DNA of 20,936 bases, taken from contig CAJGDC010000033.1 of assembly GCA_904502005.1 (NCBI GenBank), positions 1 through 20,936 of the forward strand. The letters are read 5' to 3'. Within the stretch, counting starts at the first letter, position 1. Each line of letters begins with the position of its first letter. Shown here piece by piece: positions 14,826 through 20,936 of this stretch. The notes below the pieces were generated by a model. That model worked only from the letters and a program-made list of their open reading frames with translations. It was not told where the DNA came from and searched no databases. Position numbers and translations under genes: made by a program. This DNA is from an uncultured Alistipes sp. Lineage in GTDB: Bacteria; Bacteroidota; Bacteroidia; Bacteroidales; Rikenellaceae.

Positions 14826-14857
14826 CAAAATTAAAGATAATTTTAATAAAATGCAAA
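14826..14857 (-). promoter_or_regulatory. Bacteroidetes-type promoter for the PH/DUF2089/Yip1 operon
   Basis: On the minus strand TTTG (14854-14857) precedes TAATTTTG (14826-14833) by 20 bases. The first start codon is 21 bases downstream of the -7 box. Confidence 0.75.
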
Positions 14858-14872
14858 TAATTTGCAAAAAAT

Positions 14873-14905
14873 TATAAAAAAATAGCCCGCCTTGGATAGA
14901 CGGGC
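14873..14905 (-). terminator. Terminator of the LRR lipoprotein gene
   Basis: On the minus strand GCCCG (14901-14905) pairs with CGGGC (14885-14889) around an 11-base loop. TAT and a long T-run follow (plus-strand A-run 14873-14882). It starts about 20 bases after the lipoprotein stop. Confidence 0.8.
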
Positions 14906-14924
14906 ATAAAAGCGAAGTCGTTAT

Positions 14925-16901
14925 TTACCTATAGTGACCGCCTTTCTGTGGCTCTCCAGGATACCACCAACCTACGCCATTGTCTGTATAATAGACTATT
15001 CCAGCTGTGAAATCAATCCGATGATATGTATAGCGTCGATCATATTGAAAATCTGCCAACTTATCAAATGCTTCAGGAATAACTTGTGAAATTTTATTGC
15101 CTTCGCAATGAAGCTTCTCCAACGCTGTACACGATGAAACATCCAGCGATGTTAATTGATTATAAGAACACCAAAGCCCCTTCAACTTAGTACAACATGA
15201 AACATCCAGCGATGTTAATTGAGTTTCAGGACAACTAAGACCTTCCAAAGCAGTACATCTAGAAACATCCAGCGAAGTAAATGGATTGCCACCACAAGTA
15301 AGCCCCTTCAACGCAGTACACGATGAAACATCTAACGATGTTAATTTATTGCCAAAACACCAAAGTTTCTCCAACGCTGTACACGATGAAACATCTAACG
15401 ATGTTAATTGATGATTGTAATAACACGAAAGCTCCTGCAATGCTGTACATCCAGAAACATCCAGCGATGTTAATTGATTATTATCACATCCAAGCGTCAC
15501 TATCTCAGAACTATGCAATGAACCATAGCCAGTTAGGTTATTAACATTTAAATTTATATAATAGCCTTGACTATCATACGAAATACCATACCAATCATAC
15601 AGAGGTCTGTCGCTACACCAGTTATCATTGCGAGTCCAATTATCTCCCCCTGTTGAGTGGTAAAACTGTATTAACTGCTCTCTTAAATCACTCTCTTCTG
15701 TATAGAATGTTTTCGTTTCGCCTTGTCGGAAACAGGAGTTGGTCTTGTCGTAGTAGTAGACAAAATAGCAGTATGTTGTGTTGATGTCCAATCCTCTGAA
15801 CAGCAAGGTGAAGGGACCGCCGTTGCCGATAATATCCGATTTACTAAGGCGCATAGATGGGTCGTCTGCCTTATAGACGACAATACCATAATCTACTTCG
15901 GCATACTTATTTAGCGGTGTTATTGCTTCTGGAGTTACAAAGCCACTTAATTCCGCTGTATGTTCTGTCACTTCTCCCGCTACGCCTGTTATAACTTGAT
16001 ATGAACGTTGGGCTAAAGCATAAGCTAACATGCGTTGAGACTCTGTGACGGTCTTACCCCATACATTATCAACCAATCCCAACGCCAAGTCTGCCCAAAA
16101 TAGGTTTGGTAATTTGTGCTTGTATTCTATGTCAAACCACTCACTATTCTTAAATATTTTAGCCAAATAACACTCTTTGTCCATTGACAACGCCTCTACT
16201 AAAGCCTCTTGACCTATCTCTTGAAGTGATTCTGCAATATACTTATTTGTCGCATAACTCTCACCTGGCCCGAAGAGTACATTAAGATTCTGGTATAAAG
16301 CGACACCTGCAAAAGCTATGTTTGCAACACCTGCGCCAGCTCCAACGCCAGTGCTAATAAGGGCAATGCCAATTCCGACTTCGATAGAACTGGTAACAAC
16401 TCCAGCAATGGCTGCGGTATTGCGTGCCCAGTTGTTCTCGTGCCACGCCCTCGTATTGTTCTCATCATCTATCTGGATATTTTCTAACGGTAGATCGGTT
16501 GCAGTCCACAGAGCTTGATTGCCTTTGACGACGGTTGCATTGAAGGTAGTATCTGTATAGTTGTCAATGAGGATAACAATATCGTCAAAACTTAAATATT
16601 GAGGAAATCCGTTCTCGTCGTAACCTGCATACATTGAAACCATCTCGCCATTCTCCAGTGGAATAAACATCAATGATTTGCGTACATCATCTGTATCCTC
16701 AAAGTTGTCTGTAAAGACAACCATACCATTTTTGCAGAATCTGGTGTTTGTCCAACCCTCAATTGTGTTTATGTCACAATAATCGGGCAACGTCTTATCA
16801 TCGTCCGTTTTATCGTTTTCAATGCCTATAATATCAAGTATATTACACGACGATAAAACGAATGCCAAAGCGATGGCAAATAGAGAAAACAATCGTTTCA
16901 T
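14925..16901 (-). CDS. Lipoprotein with leucine-rich repeats
   Basis: The 658-residue protein starts with a lipoprotein signal (LSSC, lipidated C19), so it is membrane-anchored. After an acidic linker comes an unassigned region with a hydrophobic Gly/Ala-rich stretch (about 163-205, GVGAGAGVANIAFAG). A fibronectin-like segment (about 330-395) and an LRR cap (FYHSTGGDNWTRNDNW) follow. Then come six repeats of 21-22 residues, LTSLDVSxCTALxxLxCxxNx (477-603), of the InlB/BspA-like type, and a Trp/Tyr-rich tail. There is no clear sorting domain. Such proteins often bind host or microbial surface ligands, but the role here is unknown. It is preceded by about 300 bases of structured leader with its own promoter. 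Confidence 0.88.
   Translation of the reverse strand: MKRLFSLFAIALAFVLSSCNILDIIGIENDKTDDDKTLPDYCDINTIEGWTNTRFCKNGMVVFTDNFEDTDDVRKSLMFIPLENGEMVSMYAGYDENGFPQYLSFDDIVILIDNYTDTTFNATVVKGNQALWTATDLPLENIQIDDENNTRAWHENNWARNTAAIAGVVTSSIEVGIGIALISTGVGAGAGVANIAFAGVALYQNLNVLFGPGESYATNKYIAESLQEIGQEALVEALSMDKECYLAKIFKNSEWFDIEYKHKLPNLFWADLALGLVDNVWGKTVTESQRMLAYALAQRSYQVITGVAGEVTEHTAELSGFVTPEAITPLNKYAEVDYGIVVYKADDPSMRLSKSDIIGNGGPFTLLFRGLDINTTYCYFVYYYDKTNSCFRQGETKTFYTEESDLREQLIQFYHSTGGDNWTRNDNWCSDRPLYDWYGISYDSQGYYINLNVNNLTGYGSLHSSEIVTLGCDNNQLTSLDVSGCTALQELSCYYNHQLTSLDVSSCTALEKLWCFGNKLTSLDVSSCTALKGLTCGGNPFTSLDVSRCTALEGLSCPETQLTSLDVSCCTKLKGLWCSYNQLTSLDVSSCTALEKLHCEGNKISQVIPEAFDKLADFQYDRRYTYHRIDFTAGIVYYTDNGVGWWYPGEPQKGGHYR
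15093..15473 (-). repeat. Tandem LRR-coding repeats (about 63 bp each)
   Basis: Six units of 63-66 bp encode LTSLDVS-type LRRs. Blocks such as GATGAAACATC and GCGATGTTAATT recur almost unchanged at the DNA level. This nucleotide identity points to recent expansion or homogenisation, and the copy number could vary by slippage or recombination. Confidence 0.85.
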
Positions 16902-16925
16902 TTTACATTGTTTTAACTACCGTAG

Positions 16926-16969
16926 CAACTCCTGTGCGGTGGGTTATATAAAAAGAAAGTGTGGAGTTG
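16926..16969 (-). promoter_or_regulatory. Helix just upstream of the LRR lipoprotein start
   Basis: CAACTCC (16926-16932) and GGAGTTG (16963-16969) form a perfect 7-bp helix 24 bases before the start codon. It encloses a T-rich stretch on the minus strand. It could present or hide the translation start, but no function is shown. Confidence 0.35.
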
Positions 16970-16981
16970 ATTTTCGTTTAT

Positions 16982-17142
16982 TAAGTAGAAGGTAGTGGTA
17001 AGACCTAAGCAAAAACAAACGATACAATGCCCCACACCTGGATAGTATGGGGATAGATACGCAAAATGCGTACAGCCACATAGCTATACAAGAAATGAGT
17101 GCTGTTCATTATCCTTTTGAAAACTACCACATTTTCTACTTA
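16982..17142 (-). ncRNA. Candidate multi-branched structured RNA or leader
   Basis: A closing helix pairs 16982-16990 with 17134-17142 (9 bp) and 16995-17000 with 17125-17130 (6 bp), across a 4x3 internal loop. It encloses three hairpins. Hairpin A (17030-17037 with 17045-17052) has 8 bp on the minus strand, including a G-U that would be an A-C mismatch on the plus strand, favouring a minus-strand RNA. Hairpin B is the perfect TACGCA/TGCGTA (17058-17072). Hairpin C (17073-17079 with 17099-17104) has one bulge. A promoter lies about 50 bases upstream (17192-17223). It may be a stand-alone small RNA or the 5' leader of the LRR lipoprotein. I do not recognise the family. Confidence 0.5.
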
Positions 17143-17239
17143 GGACAGCGAAAACACTTTCAATATGTCTGCTATTTATTCAATAGCACTACAAATTTAA
17201 GAAGATTTTCCGAAACGAACAACACTCGGTGGGGCATTG
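17025..17239. repeat. 11-bp inverted repeat flanking the leader region
   Basis: CAATGCCCCAC (17025-17035) recurs inverted and perfect at 17229-17239. Including flanks, the match extends to about 15 bases with one indel. The left copy overlaps hairpin A and the right copy lies upstream of the promoter, so the two cannot pair within one transcript from that promoter. It may be an operator pair or the ends of a decayed element. Confidence 0.4.
17192..17223 (-). promoter_or_regulatory. Promoter for the structured leader / LRR lipoprotein
   Basis: On the minus strand TAAATTTG (17192-17199) is a consensus -7 box. GTTG (17220-17223), 20 bases upstream, is a near -33 match. No better promoter was found closer to the lipoprotein start, which implies a leader of nearly 300 bases or a separate RNA. 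Confidence 0.6.
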
Positions 17240-17250
17240 TTCGGTAAGAA

Positions 17251-17281
17251 TAAAAAATATCCGTAGCCAAAGCTACGGATA
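17251..17281 (-). terminator. Terminator downstream of the 17308 gene
   Basis: TATCCGTAGC (17258-17267) and GCTACGGATA (17272-17281) form a perfect 10-bp stem with a four-base loop. On the minus strand it is followed by an AT-rich T-run (plus-strand A-run 17252-17257). It ends the 17308-17811 gene. Its stem closely resembles the rnf terminator at 17845. Confidence 0.85.
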
Positions 17282-17307
17282 CTCTTTTTATTCTATTGGC
17301 TTTGGGT

Positions 17308-17811
17308 TTAGTTCACTTCCACCCACTTTTTGTCTTTGTATTGGTATTTTAGTGCGCCGTTTTGCCAGATGCCGTAGAGAAGGGTATCTTTGGTGTCGGT
17401 GTAGGTAATCTCTACGCCGAAGCCGTGACGAGTGCCAGAGCTATGTTCGCCAATGAAGGTTACGCGCTTCTCATTATCGCGCGAGATAAGCAGGTGCTCT
17501 TCGCTATCCTTCATTATGTAGCACCGCTCTATCTTGCCACTGCGGTAGAGCAAATCCACGCCATATTTTACCGTCGGCACATCGCTCTCAAGGTCCGAGT
17601 TGCGCCTATACTGTTCGTCTGCAATGCCGATAAGGATATGGGAAAGAGATATGTAAACTGACGAGAACTCTATGTCCCAGGTAATATAGCAAAAGCCCGT
17701 AATCTTCTCATTCTCAATTACTCCGTGAGCCAGGTAGTCGTGATACTCATATAGGTCGCTCATCGCGCGACAAGAGTTGCTGAAGAACTGTTTTCCGAAA
17801 TGCTCTATCAT
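17308..17811 (-). CDS. Hypothetical protein with MORN-like C-terminus
   Basis: I choose ATG 17811, giving 167 residues. A longer TTG-initiated reading to 17841 runs through the -7 promoter box and so cannot be translated from that promoter. The protein has no signal peptide or membrane helix. Its C-terminal third has Gly-aromatic turns (GTRHGFGVEITY, LYGIWQNGALKYQYKDKKW) that recall MORN or WG-type repeats, but not enough to assign a family. The N-terminal part (MIEHFGKQFFSNSCRAMSDLYEY) is unassigned. It is a single-gene unit flanked by two near-identical terminator hairpins, downstream of the rnf operon. Its function is unknown. Confidence 0.72.
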   Translation of the reverse strand: MIEHFGKQFFSNSCRAMSDLYEYHDYLAHGVIENEKITGFCYITWDIEFSSVYISLSHILIGIADEQYRRNSDLESDVPTVKYGVDLLYRSGKIERCYIMKDSEEHLLISRDNEKRVTFIGEHSSGTRHGFGVEITYTDTKDTLLYGIWQNGALKYQYKDKKWVEVN

Positions 17812-17830
17812 AGCTGTACTGTTTGTTATA

Positions 17831-17861
17831 CAAATATACAAAAAAATATCCGCAGTGCAAA
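17831..17861 (-). promoter_or_regulatory. Promoter nested in the rnf terminator
   Basis: On the minus strand TTTG (17858-17861) lies in the terminator loop and TATATTTG (17831-17838) follows after exactly 19 bases, overlapping the end of the T-run. It drives the gene starting at 17811, 19 bases downstream of the -7 box. Confidence 0.78.
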
Positions 17862-17872
17862 CTACGGATATT
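17839..17872 (-). terminator. Terminator of the rnf operon
   Basis: On the minus strand AATATCCGTAGT (17861-17872) pairs with ACTGCGGATATT (17845-17856). This gives 12 bp, one of them G-U, around a TTGC loop, followed by a T-run (A-run 17840-17846). It lies about 30 bases after the rnfA stop. Confidence 0.9.
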
Positions 17873-17903
17873 CTATGTTATTTTATAAGGTACTAATGAG
17901 TGC

Positions 17904-18476
17904 CTACACTAATCCACTGAAGCCCATAAATGCCATAGCGAGCAGGGCTGCGGTGATAAGAGCGATAGGTACACCCTCGAATGCCTTAGGAACCTCCTCA
18001 AACTCAAGGCGTTCGCGCATACCGGCAAACAGAACGAGTGCAACAGCAAAGCCTACTGCGGTAGATACGCTATAGACAAGACCCTCAAGCAGTCCGTACT
18101 CCTTTTGCACCATCAGCAGTGCCACGCCAAGCACGGCACAGTTTGTTGTGATAAGTGGCAGGAAGATACCAAGTGCCTGATAGAGCGATGGAGAGACCTT
18201 TTTGAGTACAATCTCGACCATCTGCACCAGGGCAGCAATGACGAGGATAAAGACGATGGTCTGCATAAACTCAATGCCCAGTGGCGCAAGGATATAGGTC
18301 TGGATAAGCCACACAACCACCGAAGAGAGAGCCATTACGAATGTTACAGCAGCGCCCATGCCCATACTTGTCTCGACCTTTGATGATACGCCGAGGAATG
18401 GGCAGATACCGAGGAACTGTGCAAGAACGACATTATTGACAAATATCGCACCGATAATTATTGCAAAATACTCCAT
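17904..18476 (-). CDS. rnfA: Rnf complex subunit RnfA
   Basis: RnfA is an integral membrane subunit of the Rnf ferredoxin:NAD+ oxidoreductase, which couples electron transfer to Na+ or H+ translocation. The 190 residues form about six helices. C25 in GICPFLG and C113 in TTNCAVLG are the conserved cysteines that, with the matching pair in RnfE, hold the intramembrane iron-sulfur cluster. The RnfA/RnfE pair arose by duplication and has inverted topology. Its start codon overlaps the rnfE stop by one base (TAATG). It is the last gene of the rnf operon and is followed by a strong terminator. Confidence 0.95.
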   Translation of the reverse strand: MEYFAIIIGAIFVNNVVLAQFLGICPFLGVSSKVETSMGMGAAVTFVMALSSVVVWLIQTYILAPLGIEFMQTIVFILVIAALVQMVEIVLKKVSPSLYQALGIFLPLITTNCAVLGVALLMVQKEYGLLEGLVYSVSTAVGFAVALVLFAGMRERLEFEEVPKAFEGVPIALITAALLAMAFMGFSGLV

Positions 18477-19066
18477 TACTTCTTCAGATATTTGTTAAAC
18501 AACACCATTAAGAATCCCAGCACGAGGAATGCACCTGGAGCAAGGACAAATACAAGTGGCATATAGTCGCCAATGCCGAGGTTTAGACCGAAAATAGAGC
18601 CACTACCCAAAATCTCACGCACCGCACCAATAGTGGTGAGTGAGAGGGTAAAGCCAAGGCCGATACCTACGCCATCAAGAGCTGAGTCGAGCACACCATT
18701 CTTTGATGCAAATGCCTCTGCGCGACCAAGGATGATACAGTTTACCACAATAAGTGGAATAAATACTCCCAGGGCGGCGTATAGCGACGGTACGAATGCC
18801 TGCATAAGCATATCGATAACGGTCACAAACGAAGCAATAACAACGATAAATGCCGGAATACGCACCTTGTCAGGGATAAGGTTCTTAATCATTGCAATAA
18901 CGGCATTTGACATAATCAGTACCGCCATTGTTGCAGCGCCCATACCAAGACCATTGATTGCACTTGTTGTAGTACCCAGAGTTGGACACATACCGAGAAC
19001 CAGAACAAATGTTGGATTCTCTTTGATTATTCCCTTCAAAATAAGGGATAGACGATTGTTACTCAT
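18476..19066 (-). CDS. rnfE: Rnf complex subunit RnfE
   Basis: This integral membrane partner of RnfA has 196 residues from ATG 19066. That start is preferred to an upstream in-frame codon at 19093 because GGAGG lies five bases before it and the protein then begins MSNNRLSLILKGIIKENP, as in the family. The cluster-binding cysteines are C27 (LGMCPTLG) and C110 (VVNCIILGRAEAF). About six transmembrane helices are visible. It overlaps the end of rnfG by eight bases, so its ribosome-binding site lies within rnfG coding sequence. The downstream rnfA overlaps its stop by one base. Confidence 0.94.
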   Translation of the reverse strand: MSNNRLSLILKGIIKENPTFVLVLGMCPTLGTTTSAINGLGMGAATMAVLIMSNAVIAMIKNLIPDKVRIPAFIVVIASFVTVIDMLMQAFVPSLYAALGVFIPLIVVNCIILGRAEAFASKNGVLDSALDGVGIGLGFTLSLTTIGAVREILGSGSIFGLNLGIGDYMPLVFVLAPGAFLVLGFLMVLFNKYLKK

Positions 19067-19679
19067 TCTGACCTCCTTCCTGTTTTGTGGCACCAGTATC
19101 TACGTCGTCAGCCTCTTTCTGCCAGCCGCACGCAACCTCAAATGCCTCGTATGCTATTGCTACAGCCTCAGCGTAGGCGCGTGAGGATATTGTAGCAGCG
19201 GTGAGGGCGTCAATATCGCCACCGTCCTTGCGAACTGTCATCTTGACCTCATAAGCCCTCTTATCCTTGAGCGAGAGGAGCAGAGGGTTGCCCTCCTCTG
19301 CCATCTTGGTACCCAGACCTGGGGTCTCTTTTTGCTCAAGAACGTTGATGTTGATAATTGTACCCTTGGTGTCAAAGCCTACCATCAGGCGAATAGCACC
19401 GCCAAAGCCATTCTTCGATATACTCTCAACAGCGTAACCTACAGCTTTGCCAGCGACGGTTGCTGTGTGTGCAACAATGGGCATATCGTTTACCTCTATA
19501 GTCTGGCTTGTGGTAGCCTCATACTCCGGAAGCACCTGCTTAAGTGCATTGTTTACAGCTGCAACCTTTGCCTGGGCAATAGGCTCCTTAGTAATAGTGT
19601 AGACTCCACCAACAGCTGCAGATGAGAGTAGGGTGATGGTAAAGAGTACCAAGACCATATTTTTCAATGAACTTTCCAT
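19059..19679 (-). CDS. rnfG: Rnf complex FMN-binding subunit RnfG
   Basis: RnfG carries a covalently bound FMN on the outer face of the membrane and passes electrons within the Rnf complex. The 206 residues have one N-terminal membrane helix (about 8-28) and an FMN-binding domain with the family run KETPGLGTKMAE (117-128). The usual flavinylation site reads DALTAAT (157-163), with Thr163 as the predicted FMN attachment point and Ala replacing the Gly of canonical SGAT. The C-terminal tail contains a second, fully canonical DVDTGAT (192-198). Attachment needs an ApbE-type transferase, not found in this window. A GGAGGAGAT ribosome-binding site precedes the start. Confidence 0.94.
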   Translation of the reverse strand: MESSLKNMVLVLFTITLLSSAAVGGVYTITKEPIAQAKVAAVNNALKQVLPEYEATTSQTIEVNDMPIVAHTATVAGKAVGYAVESISKNGFGGAIRLMVGFDTKGTIININVLEQKETPGLGTKMAEEGNPLLLSLKDKRAYEVKMTVRKDGGDIDALTAATISSRAYAEAVAIAYEAFEVACGWQKEADDVDTGATKQEGGQNE

Positions 19680-19687
19680 ATCTCCTC

Positions 19688-20662
19688 CTACTTTACTGCG
19701 CCGAAACGCTTTGGTTTAATATACTTGTTAATCAGAGGCACAGTGCTATTCATAATAAGGATAGCGAATGACATACCCTCTGGGTAAGCACCCCACAGAC
19801 GGATACACATTGTAATTGCACCAATGCCGATACCATAGATAACCATACCCTTTGTGGTCATTGGGCTTGTTACATAGTCAGTAGCCATAAAGATTGCGCC
19901 GAGCAGCGCACCACCAGAAAGGATGTGGAAGAGTGGGAAGAGAAGGTGCATAGCAGGCTCCTCCATTTTCACACCTGCAAAGATAGTTGCAAATACTGCC
20001 ATTGTGCCCAGTACAGCCACAGGAATGTGCCATGTAATCACGCGACGCATAAGCAGATATCCGAAGCCTAAAATCAGCGCCAGAGCAGAAATCTCACCAA
20101 ATGAGCCGCCCATAGCACCGGTAAACATGCCTGCAATGTCAAAAGATGCGAAATCTACCAGTCCACCCTTCGCAGCACCGAGTGGTGTAGCTCCAGAGTA
20201 TGCGTCTGCAAAGCCCTCAAGTGTTGGAGCTGGGAACGAAGTCATCTGCACTGGATATGCAATGAGTAGGAATACACGGGCAGCAAGCGCTGGGTTAAAG
20301 ATATTCTTACCAAGACCACCAAATGGCATCTTTGCCACGCCAATTGCCACCACTGCACCAATAATCACAATCCAGAGTGGAATATTTGCAGGTAGATTCA
20401 TTGCCAGTAACAATCCGGTAACTACAGCCGAGAGGTTGCAGATGGTTGTTGGACCTTTAACGAGGTACTTCTGTACCAAATACTCAAGTAGAACGCAGCT
20501 TGCGATACTTACCGCAGTGATTGCAAGCACATTCCAACCAAACACCCTTATTGATACCATCAGTGCAGGCAACAGTGCTATAACTACATCGCCCATCAGA
20601 CGAGTTGTCGAGTAGTCGCTATGCACGTGAGGTGCGGGTGAAACAAAAAATCTGTTACTCAT
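19688..20662 (-). CDS. rnfD: Rnf complex membrane subunit RnfD
   Basis: RnfD is the large membrane subunit carrying a second covalent FMN. The 324 residues contain about nine to ten hydrophobic segments. The N-terminal SPAPHVHSDYST is typical of RnfD/NqrB. The flavinylation motif is AYSGATPLG, with T159 as the FMN-linked residue. Further hallmarks are MPFGGLGKNIFNPALAARVFL (within 112-132) and FMATDYVTSPMTTKG near the end. It starts 10 bases after rnfC and ends eight bases before rnfG. It works with RnfA, RnfE and RnfG in the pump. Confidence 0.96.
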   Translation of the reverse strand: MSNRFFVSPAPHVHSDYSTTRLMGDVVIALLPALMVSIRVFGWNVLAITAVSIASCVLLEYLVQKYLVKGPTTICNLSAVVTGLLLAMNLPANIPLWIVIIGAVVAIGVAKMPFGGLGKNIFNPALAARVFLLIAYPVQMTSFPAPTLEGFADAYSGATPLGAAKGGLVDFASFDIAGMFTGAMGGSFGEISALALILGFGYLLMRRVITWHIPVAVLGTMAVFATIFAGVKMEEPAMHLLFPLFHILSGGALLGAIFMATDYVTSPMTTKGMVIYGIGIGAITMCIRLWGAYPEGMSFAILIMNSTVPLINKYIKPKRFGAVK

Positions 20663-20672
20663 ATCTCTGTTA

Positions 20673-20936
20673 TTATTTCTTCATATTTCTTGCTCGGATA
20701 ATACCCATAACGGTCTGCTTGCCGAGGCGAATATAGTCAAGTAGTGGAATATTTGCAGGGCAGGTAAACTGACAGCAACCGCACTCAATACAGCTTGTAA
20801 TGTCGTTTGCCTCCATTGCATCCCAAGCCTTCTTGCGAGCCTGCTTAGAGAGTAGATATGGCTCTAGACCCATAGGGCAAGCCTCTACACACTTTGCACA
20901 CTTGATACAAGCGCTCTCAGTTCCACGAATTGCAGC
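20673..20936 (-). CDS. rnfC: Rnf complex subunit RnfC (C-terminal part only)
   Basis: RnfC is the peripheral NADH/FMN-binding subunit of the Rnf complex. Only the last 87 residues lie in the window; the reading frame is open to the right edge. Two [4Fe-4S] ferredoxin motifs are complete: CIKCAKCVEACP followed by CIECGCCQFTCP, spaced as in RnfC. The nucleotide-binding N-terminus should lie beyond position 20936, and rnfB is expected further upstream in the Bacteroidetes order rnfBCDGEA. The gene ends 10 bases before rnfD. Confidence 0.95.
   Translation of the reverse strand, partial: AAIRGTESACIKCAKCVEACPMGLEPYLLSKQARKKAWDAMEANDITSCIECGCCQFTCPANIPLLDYIRLGKQTVMGIIRARNMKK

Noticed and set aside
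15093..15473. Regular repeats as a possible CRISPR array
   Set aside because: The repeats are in frame and encode leucine-rich repeats within one long gene. There are no unique spacers between identical palindromic repeats and no cas genes.
17047..17247. 66-residue plus-strand open frame in the leader region
   Set aside because: It has no recognisable motif or promoter and overlaps the structured RNA candidate and its minus-strand promoter.
17812..17841. TTG-initiated N-terminal extension of the hypothetical gene ending at 17308
   Set aside because: The extension contains the -7 promoter box, so a transcript from that promoter would not include it; ATG 17811 is a better start.

Overview
The window reads as chromosomal DNA of a Bacteroidales bacterium. 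The evidence is repeated Bacteroidetes-type promoters (TTTG, 19-20 bases, TAnnTTTG), AT-rich starts mostly without strong Shine-Dalgarno sites, the MerR / Nif3 / coiled-coil zinc-ribbon gene cluster, a Bacteroidetes-type TrkA, and an rnfC-D-G-E-A operon. A Rikenellaceae/Alistipes-like gut organism is my best guess from protein style, but the sequence alone does not prove it.

Layout. 1-620: tRNA-Asn(GTT) and tRNA-Val(TAC), a strong terminator, then an inverted, decayed copy of the tRNA-Val 3' end and its terminator, and a gene-free stretch with a GC-rich hairpin. 622-2037 (minus): a small Cys-rich membrane protein followed by a secreted beta-propeller-like protein. 2141-7744 (plus): trkA, a deoxynucleoside kinase, a 163-bp MITE-like palindromic element, an RsmF-like rRNA m5C methyltransferase, a MerR-type regulator, a Nif3-family metalloprotein and a zinc-ribbon coiled-coil protein, closed by a bidirectional terminator. 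7817-8644 (minus): a secreted glycerophosphodiester phosphodiesterase. 8808-13334 (plus): a sugar nucleotidyltransferase, gltX, galM and a secreted PHB-depolymerase-like esterase, then a palindromic element and a terminator. 13521-14804 (minus): three overlapping genes for a membrane PH-like protein, a DUF2089-like zinc-ribbon/HTH protein and a Yip1-like five-helix membrane protein. 14925-16901 (minus): a 658-residue lipoprotein with leucine-rich repeats, preceded by about 300 bases that can fold into a multi-branched RNA behind its own promoter. 17308-17811 (minus): a small hypothetical protein between two near-identical terminator hairpins. 17904-20936 (minus): rnfA, rnfE, rnfG, rnfD and the C-terminal end of rnfC.

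How it fits together. Most genes are housekeeping: K+ uptake gating, nucleotide salvage, rRNA modification, tRNA charging, sugar metabolism, and ion-pumping ferredoxin:NAD oxidoreductase. The parts most worth a second look are the structured RNA candidate at 16982-17142, a second canonical flavinylation motif in the RnfG tail, the PH/DUF2089/Yip1-like operon, the MITE-like element, and the inverted tRNA-terminator duplication. I found no CRISPR array, intact transposase, phage gene or obvious defence system.
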